Source: JALEFZ01 sp039817415 (lineage in GTDB: Bacteria > Bacteroidota > Bacteroidia > J057). From it: a DNA stretch of 52,160 bases. Location of the stretch: positions 1-52,160 of the forward strand of contig JBCBVV010000046.1 of the NCBI GenBank assembly GCA_039817415.1, written 5' to 3'. Position numbers and translations under genes: made by a program. Of the stretch, positions 25,145 to 33,622 are shown one piece after another (the first letter of the stretch is position 1; every line of letters begins with the position of its first letter). The notes beneath the pieces are model-generated. The model worked only from the letters and a program-made list of their open reading frames with translations. It did not search any database and was not told where the DNA came from.

Positions 25145-25189
25145 GACTTAGTTATACTTGGGCATTCATTCACCAATAATTTTACCGTT

Positions 25190-25621
25190 ATGAAACCAAG
25201 TTTTGTTTTTATCGCTTTTGTATGTGCTGTTTCAGGCCTTTTTGCACAGGAATTCTATGCCACCCCTGCTAGCCTTACGTTTGAAGAAGAAGGTGCTGCT
25301 GCCATGAGTTGGGAAATGACTACCATGGATTTGGGTAAGGTAGAGATGGGCACCAAGCCAGAAGTAACTTTCAGCTTTGTCAACAAGGGCAGCAAGGCCT
25401 TGACCATTACTCGTGTTAAGACCTCTTGCAGCTGTACAGCTTCAGACTACACCAAAGAGAGCATTGCACCAGGCCAATCTGGTATGGTTAAGGCCATTTA
25501 TAACGCCAAGGGCATAGGGCGCTTTACCAAGTCTGTCATGGTCTATACAGACGCTCAAGCAGAACCTGTGATTCTGAAAATCATGGGAACAGTAGAAGAC
25601 TTGGGACAAGAGCCCAAATAA
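25190..25621 (+). CDS. Secreted DUF1573 protein
   Basis: 143 residues from the ATG at 25190 (signal peptide MKPSFVFIAFVCAVSGLFAQ). The Ig-like DUF1573 pattern is plain: DLGKVEMGTKPEVTFSFVNKG, then RVKTSCSCTASDY, SIAPGQSGMVKAIYNAKG and a final strand with VILKIMGTVE. The CSC pair is conserved in the family. Common in Bacteroidota as single-domain periplasmic or surface proteins; function not established, though the fold resembles ASPM-SPD-2-Hydin modules. Stands alone. Confidence 0.87.
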   Translation: MKPSFVFIAFVCAVSGLFAQEFYATPASLTFEEEGAAAMSWEMTTMDLGKVEMGTKPEVTFSFVNKGSKALTITRVKTSCSCTASDYTKESIAPGQSGMVKAIYNAKGIGRFTKSVMVYTDAQAEPVILKIMGTVEDLGQEPK

Positions 25622-25747
25622 TTTCCTAACAAATGTTGTGGAATTAGCTCCGACAAAGGTTATATTTAACCCATTGATGCTATTGCCTTCAGGTGATGGC
25701 ATTTTGTTTTTATATTCGTCCTTGAAAAACGGCATGAGCTGTAAGTA

Positions 25748-25779
25748 TTTGTAGGATTCCACTTGCCGTTGTAATTTTG
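25748..25779 (+). promoter_or_regulatory. Bacteroidota-type promoter of scpB, nearly at the start codon
   Basis: TTTG (25748-25751), a 20-nt spacer and TAATTTTG (25772-25779) match the consensus exactly. Only four bases separate the -7 box from the scpB ATG at 25784, so transcription would begin at or next to the start codon. Confidence 0.65.
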
Positions 25780-25783
25780 TCAT

Positions 25784-26464
25784 ATGAACCTGAGCAATAT
25801 TGTTGAGGCAATCATTTTTGTTTCGGATCAACCCGTATCTGTAGCCGCCCTGAAAGAAGTTTTAATGCGTGAGCAGGAAGAGCTTTTGGAGGTGAAGGTT
25901 CGTGATGAAGAAAGCGGAGAAGAAGAATTCATTGATATGGCTGGCCTAGAGGGTCAACTGGAAAAAATCTTGGATCAGCTTGTCCTTAAATACGACAGCC
26001 CACAGTACCCCTTTGAAATAAAAGCCGTGGGAGGAGGATATCAGTTTTTGACCAAACGAGATACCTACAAATTTGTCAAGCAGGCCATTCTCCAAAAGAA
26101 TAAAAAGCGCCTTTCTAGAGCCGCATTGGAAACCCTATCTATTATTGCCTACAGGCAGCCTATTACCAAAGCTGAAATTGAATTTATCCGTGGCGTAAAT
26201 TGTGATTATGCCATGCAGAAATTATTGGAACGAAAACTGGTCAGTATCGTAGGTAGAGCAGACTCCCCCGGTCGTCCCCTACTATATGCAACCAGTCCAT
26301 TCTTTATGCAGTATTTTGGCATAAAGGATGTAACTGAATTACCAAAACTTAAAGAATTCGAAGAAATGGCCGAAGACCACATGGAGCTATTCAAGCAACA
26401 TCAGGTTAAACTGGCCGAAACACCAAAAGAAAACCAATCGACTGATGGCGAAGGATCAGACTGA
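25784..26464 (+). CDS. scpB: Segregation and condensation protein B
   Basis: 226 residues. Winged-helix partner that binds ScpA in the SMC-ScpAB condensin for chromosome segregation. NIVEAIIFVSDQPVSVAALKE, GGYQFLTKRDTYKFV, SRAALETLSIIAYRQPITKAEIEFIRGV and RADSPGRPLLYATS are the family blocks. An insert (about 25-62, acidic) lies between the first two blocks. The last 20 nt overlap the start of the rluB-type gene, so the two are translationally coupled, a common scpB neighbourhood. Confidence 0.95.
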   Translation: MNLSNIVEAIIFVSDQPVSVAALKEVLMREQEELLEVKVRDEESGEEEFIDMAGLEGQLEKILDQLVLKYDSPQYPFEIKAVGGGYQFLTKRDTYKFVKQAILQKNKKRLSRAALETLSIIAYRQPITKAEIEFIRGVNCDYAMQKLLERKLVSIVGRADSPGRPLLYATSPFFMQYFGIKDVTELPKLKEFEEMAEDHMELFKQHQVKLAETPKENQSTDGEGSD

Positions 26465-27302
26465 ACCTAACGAGCCTCTATCTGAGGAGCTCGAACCTAA
26501 AAAACGCCGTCGTAGGAAGCGAATAGTTCGACAAAAACCTACGGACGGAGACTTTCGTCGTGAGACCGAAAGTCCAAAGGAATTAAGCGACGAGCCTACA
26601 AGGCTAAACCGCTTCATTGCTAGGGCTGGGGTCTGTTCACGAAGAAAAGCTGATGACCTGATTGCAGCAGGTAAAATCACCGTAAATGGTGAAGTTGTAA
26701 CCGAGATGGGCGTAAAGGTAATCCCATCCAAAGACGAAGTACTGTATGATGGAAAGAAATTGATTCCTCAAAACTTTGTCTATGTCCTCTTCAACAAACC
26801 CAGAAACATGCTCGCCAGCCCCAATGATCCCATGGGCAAGAGAGTAGTACTGGATTCCATTTACAGAGTAACCAATGAAGAAGTTTTTCCTGTAGGAAAA
26901 ATGGATAGAAACACGACAGGGCTGTTGCTGCTGACAAATGACGGAGAATTGACCTCCAAAATGACTCATCCAGCCCATAAGGTTACCAAGATCTACCATA
27001 TCCGCCTCAACAAGGCCATGAGAGAATCTGACATGGATAAGCTATTAGAAGGAATCGAACTGGAAGATGGCCCCGCCAAGGTAGATAAAATCGATTATGT
27101 TATTGACCGTGGTCCTAATCACGTAGGTATCGATATTCACATTGGAAGGAATCGTATTGTCAGAAGAATGTTCGAACACTTGGGCTATGAAATTATCGCC
27201 CTAGATCGAGTAACCATTGGGCCTCTAAACAAACGAAACCTCCCTCGCGGCAAATGGAGAAAGCTGACCGATCAAGAAATCGGCTGGTTGAAAATGCTGT
27301 AG
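26445..27302 (+). CDS. rluB: Pseudouridine synthase of the RsuA/RluB/RluE/RluF family
   Basis: 285 residues. Basic N-terminal tail (KKRRRRKRIV), S4 RNA-binding domain (RLNRFIARAGVCSRRKADDL, ITVNGEVV), then the catalytic domain with GKMDRNTTGLLLLTNDGEL, where the aspartate is the nucleophile, and the closing GRNRIVRRMFEHLGY. Modifies rRNA uridine; RluB-like (23S) is most likely by its place behind scpB, but RsuA or RluF cannot be excluded. Starts inside the scpB reading frame. Confidence 0.9.
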   Translation: MAKDQTEPNEPLSEELEPKKRRRRKRIVRQKPTDGDFRRETESPKELSDEPTRLNRFIARAGVCSRRKADDLIAAGKITVNGEVVTEMGVKVIPSKDEVLYDGKKLIPQNFVYVLFNKPRNMLASPNDPMGKRVVLDSIYRVTNEEVFPVGKMDRNTTGLLLLTNDGELTSKMTHPAHKVTKIYHIRLNKAMRESDMDKLLEGIELEDGPAKVDKIDYVIDRGPNHVGIDIHIGRNRIVRRMFEHLGYEIIALDRVTIGPLNKRNLPRGKWRKLTDQEIGWLKML

Positions 27303-27323
27303 GGACAAAAAATAAAGCAATAG

Positions 27324-27354
27324 GAGGCTGCTAGTTAAGCAGCCTCTATTTTTT
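27324..27354 (+). terminator. Rho-independent terminator of scpB-rluB
   Basis: Nine-base stem gaggctgct (27324-27332) / agcagcctc (27338-27346) with AGTTA loop, followed by TATTTTTT. It ends at the stop of the convergent outer-membrane protein gene. Confidence 0.88.
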
Positions 27355-27969
27355 CTATAGATGAAAGTTGAACCCTACATTTAAGGGTTGTAGATGAAGG
27401 CGATAACTTGGTCCATTTCCCGATATTTGACTCGACCTTAGATTTCTAGTTAAGCTAATCATAGTACTTATATCGATGGACATTTTCTTCTTGATGGGAA
27501 TGGATGCACCCAGTCCTGCAAAGGAAGAAATGGAAGCCCATCCAGAGGTCAATTCGTCGGAAGCTCCCTCCTGAAGAAGAATCTCTTGGGCAACACCTAA
27601 GCCCCCTTCGACATAGGCATTGATCTTGGCCCAGTTTGTAGCGTAATATCTACTAAATACGTGAAGGGTAGAGGTCGTAAAATCTGCTCGAAGCTGACTA
27701 ACAGGCGTAACACCTCGTTGAGCCTGCGTGGAATATGTAATCCCAAGAAGCAGATTATTCATAACAAATTTACCTGCATTTACTCTCAATTCACCTGAAT
27801 TTAAAAGACTTCTAGGAGGCAGAAGACCGTTACCTATACCTAGGGTATAGCCTACTCCCAATAGTGTTTGTCCCTTTTCATATTGAGGCAAAATAGGTGA
27901 GTTTCGGCCTTGACCATTCACCACTTGGCTCATAAAGGTTAATAAGATGATGATAAAATACTTTTTCAT
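27355..27969 (-). CDS. Outer-membrane beta-barrel protein, paralogue 2
   Basis: 204 residues from the ATG at 27969 with signal peptide (MKKYFIIILLTFMSQVVNGQ). The mature part alternates short amphipathic strands and turns (YEKGQTLLGVGYTLGIGNG, LLLGITYSTQAQRGV, KINAYVEGGLGVAQEI, LQPLNVGFNFHL), as in 8-stranded barrels. It is clearly a duplicate of the gene 132 nt upstream. No enzymatic motif. Likely a small porin-like or OmpX/OmpW-type surface protein. Confidence 0.78.
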   Translation of the reverse strand: MKKYFIIILLTFMSQVVNGQGRNSPILPQYEKGQTLLGVGYTLGIGNGLLPPRSLLNSGELRVNAGKFVMNNLLLGITYSTQAQRGVTPVSQLRADFTTSTLHVFSRYYATNWAKINAYVEGGLGVAQEILLQEGASDELTSGWASISSFAGLGASIPIKKKMSIDISTMISLTRNLRSSQISGNGPSYRLHLQPLNVGFNFHL

Positions 27970-28100
27970 GGTGTTTAATTGTGTAAAGGTGATCTCAACA
28001 TGTAACTCCAATTTCGTAAGAAGGTTGGTGCAAAATCATACGTCAATAGGTTGTTGATGCTGTAGGGAAATGGAAGAGAAAAAGAAAAGCTTCTCTTATT

Positions 28101-28712
28101 CTAGAAATGAAAGTTAAAGCCCACATTCAACGGTTGGAAGTGGAAGCGATGTGCCGGTGCTGTGGGGGCAGCCTTAAAGTTATAGCTGTAATTCACCAGG
28201 GAACTCACATCAACAGAAATTCTCTTTCTGATTGGAATAGATATCCCCAGACCCGTGAAGGACGATAAGGATGCCCATCCAGAAGTTATCTGTTCTGTTG
28301 TTCCATTCTCAGTCTGGATATATATTTCCTGACCTGCACCTAAGCCTCCTTCTGCATAGGCATTAATCTTTGCCCAACCCGTAAAGTAATATCGCCCAAA
28401 AGCCTTTAGCGAGGAGGTATTAAAGCCTGCGAAAAGGCGATTAACAGGTGTGATGGCATATTGATTCTGGTTGGAATAAGTAATTCCTAATAAGAGTTTA
28501 TCTGCGACAAAGTTTCCCATGCTTATTCTGAATTCACCCGAATTAAAAAAACGGCCCGAAGGTAAAAAACTTCCTCCTTGACCAATGGTAGAGCCAACTC
28601 CCAGATAGGAACGGCCTTTCTCGTATTGATGTCTAACGGGAAATTGAAGGTCTTGTGCCCATATCATCTGGCTAAGTAGAAGGATTGGGAGGATCAAAAC
28701 AAACTTTCTCAT
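28101..28712 (-). CDS. Outer-membrane beta-barrel protein, paralogue 1
   Basis: 203 residues from the ATG at 28712 with signal peptide (RKFVLILPILLLSQMIWAQ). Shares with its neighbour YEKGRSYLGVGSTIGQGG, FNSGEFRISMGNFV, LLLGITYSNQ, WAKINAYAEGGLG, TSGWASLSSFTGLG, and FQPLNVGFNFHF. The last residue is Phe, the usual barrel-insertion signal. Tandem duplication with the gene at 27355; they may be expressed together or differ in surface loops. Confidence 0.78.
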   Translation of the reverse strand: MRKFVLILPILLLSQMIWAQDLQFPVRHQYEKGRSYLGVGSTIGQGGSFLPSGRFFNSGEFRISMGNFVADKLLLGITYSNQNQYAITPVNRLFAGFNTSSLKAFGRYYFTGWAKINAYAEGGLGAGQEIYIQTENGTTEQITSGWASLSSFTGLGISIPIRKRISVDVSSLVNYSYNFKAAPTAPAHRFHFQPLNVGFNFHF

Positions 28713-29032
28713 GGTGTTCATGCATTTAAGGGTGGACATACAAAACTCCAATTGAAAGGGAAGGTTGACTAAAAAACAGGGGTAACTTCCAACTCTGCAG
28801 CGCTGGAATGTTCTTTAGGATTAGAGCAATTTCATGCTGTCAAGGTTGTCTGAGGAAAGAATTTTTTACTAAAAAGTCTGAATCGTGAATTTTTATCTAC
28901 CAAAAAGCCAGACAATTAGACTTTCTGCTCAATATTTTCAAACTTTAATCGACATAATAAGAGGACTGACTTAAATAAATAGGGTGTCCCCCGATTTTTT
29001 AATAGGAACCACAAACACTAAAAGAATTTATC
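28713..29032. other. Intergenic region before the SPFH gene (about 320 nt)
   Basis: Divergent region between the twin barrel genes and the prohibitin-like gene. Contains no open frame of note and no clear -33/-7 promoter pair; moderately AT-rich. Confidence 0.4.
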
Positions 29033-29854
29033 ATGAACCGTTCCAGAATATTTACTACAGCCTTATTGGTTTTCGGTGGCTTTATGCTGCTGGTTCTACT
29101 GGCATCTGGCTCATTTGTAACCATTGATGCAGGTGAAAGAGGCGTACTCTTCCGTCCATTTGGAGGAGGTCTCGACAAAGAGAATATTTATCAGCCTGGA
29201 TTTACCGTCATTGCCCCTTGGAACTCCATGGAGCGTTATGATGTACGTGAGCAGGCACAAGAAGAGAAAATGGAAGTACTTTCCTCAGAAGGTCTTAACA
29301 TTAAGATCGATGTAACAGTACGTACGCATCCACAATACAATGAAATTGGAAGTCTCCACGAAGAATTTGGCCATGATTACCTGAAAAGCCTTGTACGTCC
29401 AGAAGTACGTTCATCCGTAAGGAAAATCATTGGTCGATATACAGGTGATGAGTTATACTCTTCCAAAAGAGACTCTGTACAGTCTCTGATCAAATCTGAC
29501 ATTGAAGTAGCACTAGCGAGGAACCACGTTGTGTTACGTGAGGCATTGATTCGTGATATTACCCTTCCACCAAGCATCCAACAGTCTATTGAGACTAAAC
29601 TGGAAGCTGATCAAGAAGCTCAAAAGTACCAATTCCTTCTTCAGCAAGAGAAATTGGAAGCAGAGCGTCAGATTACACGTGCAAGAGGTAAGGCTGAAGC
29701 CAACAGAATCCTAAATGCTTCTTTGACAGATAAAATTCTAAAAGACAAAGGTATTGAAGCGACGATTAAGCTTGCTGAGTCCCCTAACTCCAAAACCATT
29801 ATTGTAGGTTCTGGCGACAATGGAGGACTGCCGCTGATCCTCGGTGGGAACTAA
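29033..29854 (+). CDS. Prohibitin-like SPFH domain membrane protein
   Basis: 273 residues: an N-terminal membrane helix (9-28), then the SPFH/Band 7 domain (TIDAGERGVLFRPFGGG, YQPGFTVIAPWNSMERYDVR, KIDVTVRTHPQYNEIG, VRPEVRSSVRKIIGRYT) and a long coiled coil (KLEADQEAQKYQFLLQQEKLE region) with RARGKAEANRIL. Closest in wording to bacterial prohibitin homologues. Such proteins form ring-shaped membrane assemblies that limit FtsH proteolysis or organise membrane domains. Single gene with its own terminator. Confidence 0.9.
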   Translation: MNRSRIFTTALLVFGGFMLLVLLASGSFVTIDAGERGVLFRPFGGGLDKENIYQPGFTVIAPWNSMERYDVREQAQEEKMEVLSSEGLNIKIDVTVRTHPQYNEIGSLHEEFGHDYLKSLVRPEVRSSVRKIIGRYTGDELYSSKRDSVQSLIKSDIEVALARNHVVLREALIRDITLPPSIQQSIETKLEADQEAQKYQFLLQQEKLEAERQITRARGKAEANRILNASLTDKILKDKGIEATIKLAESPNSKTIIVGSGDNGGLPLILGGN

Positions 29855-29871
29855 GAAAATTTAAATCATTC

Positions 29872-29912
29872 AAAAAGCAGGCACCTTCTACGGATGTGCC
29901 TGCTTTTTTTTC
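29872..29912 (+). terminator. Rho-independent terminator of the SPFH gene
   Basis: Nine-base stem agcaggcac (29876-29884) / gtgcctgct (29896-29904), extended by AAAA/TTTT, an 11-nt loop and a run of eight T. Confidence 0.9.
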
Positions 29913-30066
29913 GAATATTCAGTCTTTTGGTACAGATCGAAACTTTTCCCTATATCCTGAGACCTAGAACAAGGTAGTTAAAGGGGAATTTATTTAATTG
30001 AGTGGTGATTAAGTTCATCGTCTAGATGGCTGAACTGTATTAACTTACAAACACAATACAACTAGA

Positions 30067-32142
30067 TTGCGTCCCAGACTGATAAATGGCATTTTACTCA
30101 TCATGGGGCTCCTCTGCTGGACGGGGGTGCTTGCAATCCGCATTTTCAAACAGGGACTCGCCATTTTCCCTGATCCCCTCCCCCCCAATCTGCTTATTGG
30201 TGGCTTACTATATAAATTTTTGTTGACGGGCTTCTGCATCTTCCTTGCAGTCTTCATGGCTCGGCTCTTCCAAAAAATTGAGAAGCTGGATGTACCCGTT
30301 TTGATGTGGCGACTCTTTATGATTGGGATGGTCGGTGTGATTATTGTGATGCTCATCACCTTTGGGAACAGAGCTATGCAAGGTAGGCCTCTCTATCCCT
30401 ACGCCGCACAGATTTTTTATATGCTGGGGATTATGGCCTTCATGATCTTCTTCTTGGCGGCAACTTTTATCTATCGAAGATTTATTTTCTATCCCCGAAC
30501 CAGACAAAAAATTCAGCTTTGGCGGGTCTTCCTTGGCCTATTAGGGTTAGCAGTCTTATATGATACAGGAGTTATTTATAGGGTTTTCCCACAATCTCCT
30601 CTTGATACGGCTCTCATTGTCGCCTTCCTGGCCTTCATCGTGATTTCTATTATTTTGTCTACGAATGTCAGGTGGTCCGCTTACCTAAACTTCAACCAGA
30701 AACTTCGGGTGCTGGGCCTTTTAGGTTTGATAGCATTGGTCATTGCTACCTTCGTTATAGCCATTTTCCGCCTTCCAGGACAGTTAGGAGAGAATTCTTT
30801 GGACATGCCATTGTTTCTCTTCATGTTGATCATATTTACGATCTCCTATACCTTATTCGCTATTCTTTTCTTGTTTTTCAACCTTCCTGCCACCTCCGTA
30901 TTTGAAAAAGAATCGGTTGAGATTGCTTCCTTCAGCAACATCAATCAGGCGATTCAATCCAACCTAGATTTTAGCGAAATCCTTCAAACCCTTTTGAATG
31001 CCAGTATTATGGCCTCAAATGCAGATGGAGGCTGGATTGAAATGGTCGACAGAGAAACAGGTGAAATTCAGGTGAAGAAGGAAGCTGAAATTAGCGACTC
31101 AGAGAAACACACCCTGAACCGGGGGCATCAATTGACCCATCAGGTCCTAGAAACTCGCACCCCCTTCCTCGTTCAGAACCTTAAGCGCCATAAATCCTTT
31201 AAGGGTTATGAGGGGGAATACAAGTGTATGTTGGTGATTCCTATCCTCTCCAATGCACAAAATTATGGGGCAGTATTTGTGGTCAATAAATTAGCTTCCT
31301 CCATTGAGGATGTTACAGAAGAATCGTTGAAAGCATTTGCAGAACAGGCGGGAATTGCCTTGGAGAATGCTGAATTGATCAAGCGCTCTATCGAGGTAGA
31401 ACGCTACCAAGAGCAACTAAAAATTGCCCGAGAGGTACAGGATCAACTCCTGCCTCAGCACTTACCCCAAAACGACGATATACAGTTCATTGCAAGAAGT
31501 GAAACTGCACAAGAAGTAGGAGGGGATTATTATGATGTGGCTGAATCAGAAGAACATATTTTTCGGGTAGCCATAGGAGACGTATCTGGAAAAGGGACAA
31601 CCGCGGCCTTCTATATGGCTGAGATCAAGGGCATTTTCCATGCCTTGACCAGGTTGAATCTTGGTGTAAAAGATTTCATTGTAAACGCCAACATCGCCCT
31701 TTCTGAATGTATGCAACATGGCTTTTTCATGAGCCTGAGCTACCTAGAGATCAATACCAAAGAAAAAACAGTTGAATTGGTTAGAGCAGGGCATTGTCCT
31801 ACTTTTCATTATCAAGTGAAGGATGACTCGATCCAAATGCTAAGGGAAGGAACTCTTGGTTTAGGGATTGTCAGGAATGCCTCTTACGCCAATTATGTGA
31901 AGGATATCCATAAGTTTACCTATGCTGATGGGGATTTTCTGGTCTTGTACACTGATGGAATTTTGGAGGCAAGAAACAAGAAGGGGGAGGAGTATGGTTA
32001 CGATCGTCTTGAGGACGAAATTAAGCAACATACAAGCGGTGATGCAGTAGAAATGGCAGATTCTATTGTCCGTTCGGTCAAGGAATTTGCAGAATCAGGT
32101 CTGGATGATGACTATACAGTTTTGATCATCAAATTTTCTTAA
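30067..32142 (+). CDS. Membrane GAF-SpoIIE (PP2C-type) serine phosphatase
   Basis: 691 residues starting with TTG at 30067; the preceding in-frame codons hold no ATG or GTG after a stop at 30031. Seven or eight membrane helices (about 5-280), a GAF domain (about 285-450), a short coiled coil, and a SpoIIE phosphatase domain (about 470-690) with every metal motif present: GGDYYDV, GDVSGKGTTAAFYMAE, AGHCPTF, LYTDGILEARNKKGEEYG and DDDYTVLIIKF. It would dephosphorylate the STAS protein encoded just downstream in a partner-switching pathway. The membrane part probably senses envelope state or a lipid-soluble signal. Confidence 0.9.
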   Translation: MRPRLINGILLIMGLLCWTGVLAIRIFKQGLAIFPDPLPPNLLIGGLLYKFLLTGFCIFLAVFMARLFQKIEKLDVPVLMWRLFMIGMVGVIIVMLITFGNRAMQGRPLYPYAAQIFYMLGIMAFMIFFLAATFIYRRFIFYPRTRQKIQLWRVFLGLLGLAVLYDTGVIYRVFPQSPLDTALIVAFLAFIVISIILSTNVRWSAYLNFNQKLRVLGLLGLIALVIATFVIAIFRLPGQLGENSLDMPLFLFMLIIFTISYTLFAILFLFFNLPATSVFEKESVEIASFSNINQAIQSNLDFSEILQTLLNASIMASNADGGWIEMVDRETGEIQVKKEAEISDSEKHTLNRGHQLTHQVLETRTPFLVQNLKRHKSFKGYEGEYKCMLVIPILSNAQNYGAVFVVNKLASSIEDVTEESLKAFAEQAGIALENAELIKRSIEVERYQEQLKIAREVQDQLLPQHLPQNDDIQFIARSETAQEVGGDYYDVAESEEHIFRVAIGDVSGKGTTAAFYMAEIKGIFHALTRLNLGVKDFIVNANIALSECMQHGFFMSLSYLEINTKEKTVELVRAGHCPTFHYQVKDDSIQMLREGTLGLGIVRNASYANYVKDIHKFTYADGDFLVLYTDGILEARNKKGEEYGYDRLEDEIKQHTSGDAVEMADSIVRSVKEFAESGLDDDYTVLIIKFS

Positions 32143-32178
32143 ACATTAACATGCTGTTTCTCGTAGATATATAGGCAA

Positions 32179-32523
32179 ATGAAAATAGAACAAGAGTCTC
32201 ACGACCAGTACGTTACATTAATACCTGAGGGAGATTTAGACGCAAACTCTTCAGTTTATCTGGATGAGAAGGTAAAAAACCTGATCTCCGAAAAAATTTT
32301 TAATGTCCATGTACGAATGGACAAGATCGCGTACATTTCAAGTGCAGGACTCGGAGTGTTTATTTCTTACGTAGACGAACTCGCTACTAACAACGGAAAG
32401 TTTGTTTTAACACATGTGCCGGAAAATGTGTTCGAAGTTTTCACTATTTTAGGTTTGAACAAACTAGATAACCTAAAACTCATTAAGGAAGACGTAGATC
32501 CAGCACCGGTATTTAATGAGTAG
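32179..32523 (+). CDS. STAS-domain anti-sigma factor antagonist
   Basis: 114 residues, a single STAS domain. The segment AYISSAGLGVFISYVDEL carries the phospho-acceptor serine (second Ser of SSAGLG, aligning with RsbV DSTG). In partner switching the unphosphorylated form releases a target from the HATPase kinase. Located 36 nt after the phosphatase and 2 nt before the kinase, so all three are one transcript. Confidence 0.92.
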   Translation: MKIEQESHDQYVTLIPEGDLDANSSVYLDEKVKNLISEKIFNVHVRMDKIAYISSAGLGVFISYVDELATNNGKFVLTHVPENVFEVFTILGLNKLDNLKLIKEDVDPAPVFNE

Positions 32524-32525
32524 CA

Positions 32526-32954
32526 ATGAAAGCATATCTGAGAGTAAGGTGTAACAAGAGTTATCTGTCAACAATACGGGAATTCGTAAGATCCCGATTG
32601 ACAGACCTCCAAGTTACTGGGAATGTTTCCAGCCAAATAGTGCTGGCAGTGGACGAGGCATGCGCCAATTGCATGATTCATCAGCATCAGTGTGATGATT
32701 ATTCAACAATTGAAGTAGCCATATACAAAGAAGAAGATACCCTTTATACTGAAATAAAAGACACAGGCAAAGCCTTCCCCATTGATCAATATCAGCCCCA
32801 AAGTCCACAAGAGATCGTTAAGCGAAGAGGCAAGGGAGGATTTGGAATCAACCTCATTCACCATATTATGGATGAGATTAAGGTAGAGGAGAAGAGAGAC
32901 TATTTTATTTACAGATTCGGAAAAGTAATCGAGCCCAAACCAGGACAGGCTTGA
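32526..32954 (+). CDS. Anti-sigma regulatory factor, RsbW-type serine kinase
   Basis: 142 residues, a single HATPase_c domain. VLAVDEACANCMIHQ is the N box, EIKDTGKAF the G1 box, and GKGGFGINLIHHIMDE the ATP-lid G2 box. It would phosphorylate the STAS protein and bind either it or a target. No sigma factor gene is adjacent, so the final target may be something else, as in several partner-switching systems that act on cyclases or chemotaxis-like targets. A 20-bp hairpin terminator follows. Confidence 0.92.
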   Translation: MKAYLRVRCNKSYLSTIREFVRSRLTDLQVTGNVSSQIVLAVDEACANCMIHQHQCDDYSTIEVAIYKEEDTLYTEIKDTGKAFPIDQYQPQSPQEIVKRRGKGGFGINLIHHIMDEIKVEEKRDYFIYRFGKVIEPKPGQA

Positions 32955-32974
32955 TTTTTTTTAATTTATAAAGG

Positions 32975-33018
32975 AAAAGCAGAAAGCCCATTCTTCTTAG
33001 AATGGGCTTTCTGCTTTT
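32975..33018. terminator. Strong bidirectional terminator
   Basis: Perfect 20-bp stem (32975-32994 with 32999-33018) with a 4-nt TCTT loop, ending in AAAA/TTTT on both sides. It separates the convergent partner-switching operon and the CoA-binding gene and works in either direction. Confidence 0.92.
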
Positions 33019-33048
33019 ATATCTATTGGATATTAATCCTGCAAATTG

Positions 33049-33435
33049 TTAGGCGTACTGCCTCGTTCTCAGCATGACAAGCGTACAAGCCATTACGGGT
33101 TCAATGCCATTTTCACGTAGCAAATCAATTAATTCGAAGTTCTCTGTGCCCGGGTTGAAAATAACTCTTCTTGGATTTCGCTGAACAATCCAGTCATAAT
33201 ATTCTCGCTGTCTTCTAGGATTTAGGTAAAGGGTAATGGTATCAATTTCCTCACCCTCAAACTGGGAGCGATCCTTAAAGATCTCAACATCACCTACCTG
33301 CCCATTCCTCAAGCCTAGGGCCAATACAGGCTCATCATATTCTCTAAGCATATGAATAGCTCTGTTTGAATACCTATCAGCTTTTTCTGAGGCACCTAGT
33401 ACAAGGGTAGTTCTTTTGTTAACAACTGTTTTCAT
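33049..33435 (-). CDS. CoA-binding domain protein (YccU-like)
   Basis: 128 residues, one Rossmann-like CoA_binding_2 domain: TTLVLGASEKADRYSNRAIH, then VLALGLRNGQVGDVEIF, IDTITLYLNPRRQREYYDWI, and RVIFNPGTENFELIDLLREN with the CTLVMLRT end. The family resembles the N-terminal part of succinyl-CoA synthetase alpha; physiological role unknown. Single gene. Confidence 0.88.
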   Translation of the reverse strand: MKTVVNKRTTLVLGASEKADRYSNRAIHMLREYDEPVLALGLRNGQVGDVEIFKDRSQFEGEEIDTITLYLNPRRQREYYDWIVQRNPRRVIFNPGTENFELIDLLRENGIEPVMACTLVMLRTRQYA

Positions 33436-33560
33436 ACACTACAAATATATTACTTCCTCTTCTTTATTACTTCACCTATTATCTAAGGACCCTTAAGTTA
33501 ATCGTCTAGGGGTCAAAAAATTGTCAGGCATCTGATGATTGTTCACCTCTACCTTTATCC

Positions 33561-33594
33561 AAAACAAATGGGAATCGACAACAGCCGATTCCCA
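33561..33594 (-). terminator. Rho-independent terminator of clpC
   Basis: Stem tgggaatcg (33569-33577) / cgattccca (33586-33594) with an 8-nt loop; the A-rich 33561-33568 becomes a T-rich tail on the minus strand. It lies 29 nt past the clpC stop. Confidence 0.8.
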
Positions 33595-33622
33595 CCTAAT
33601 TTATGCTTTACTGATGGTTAGA

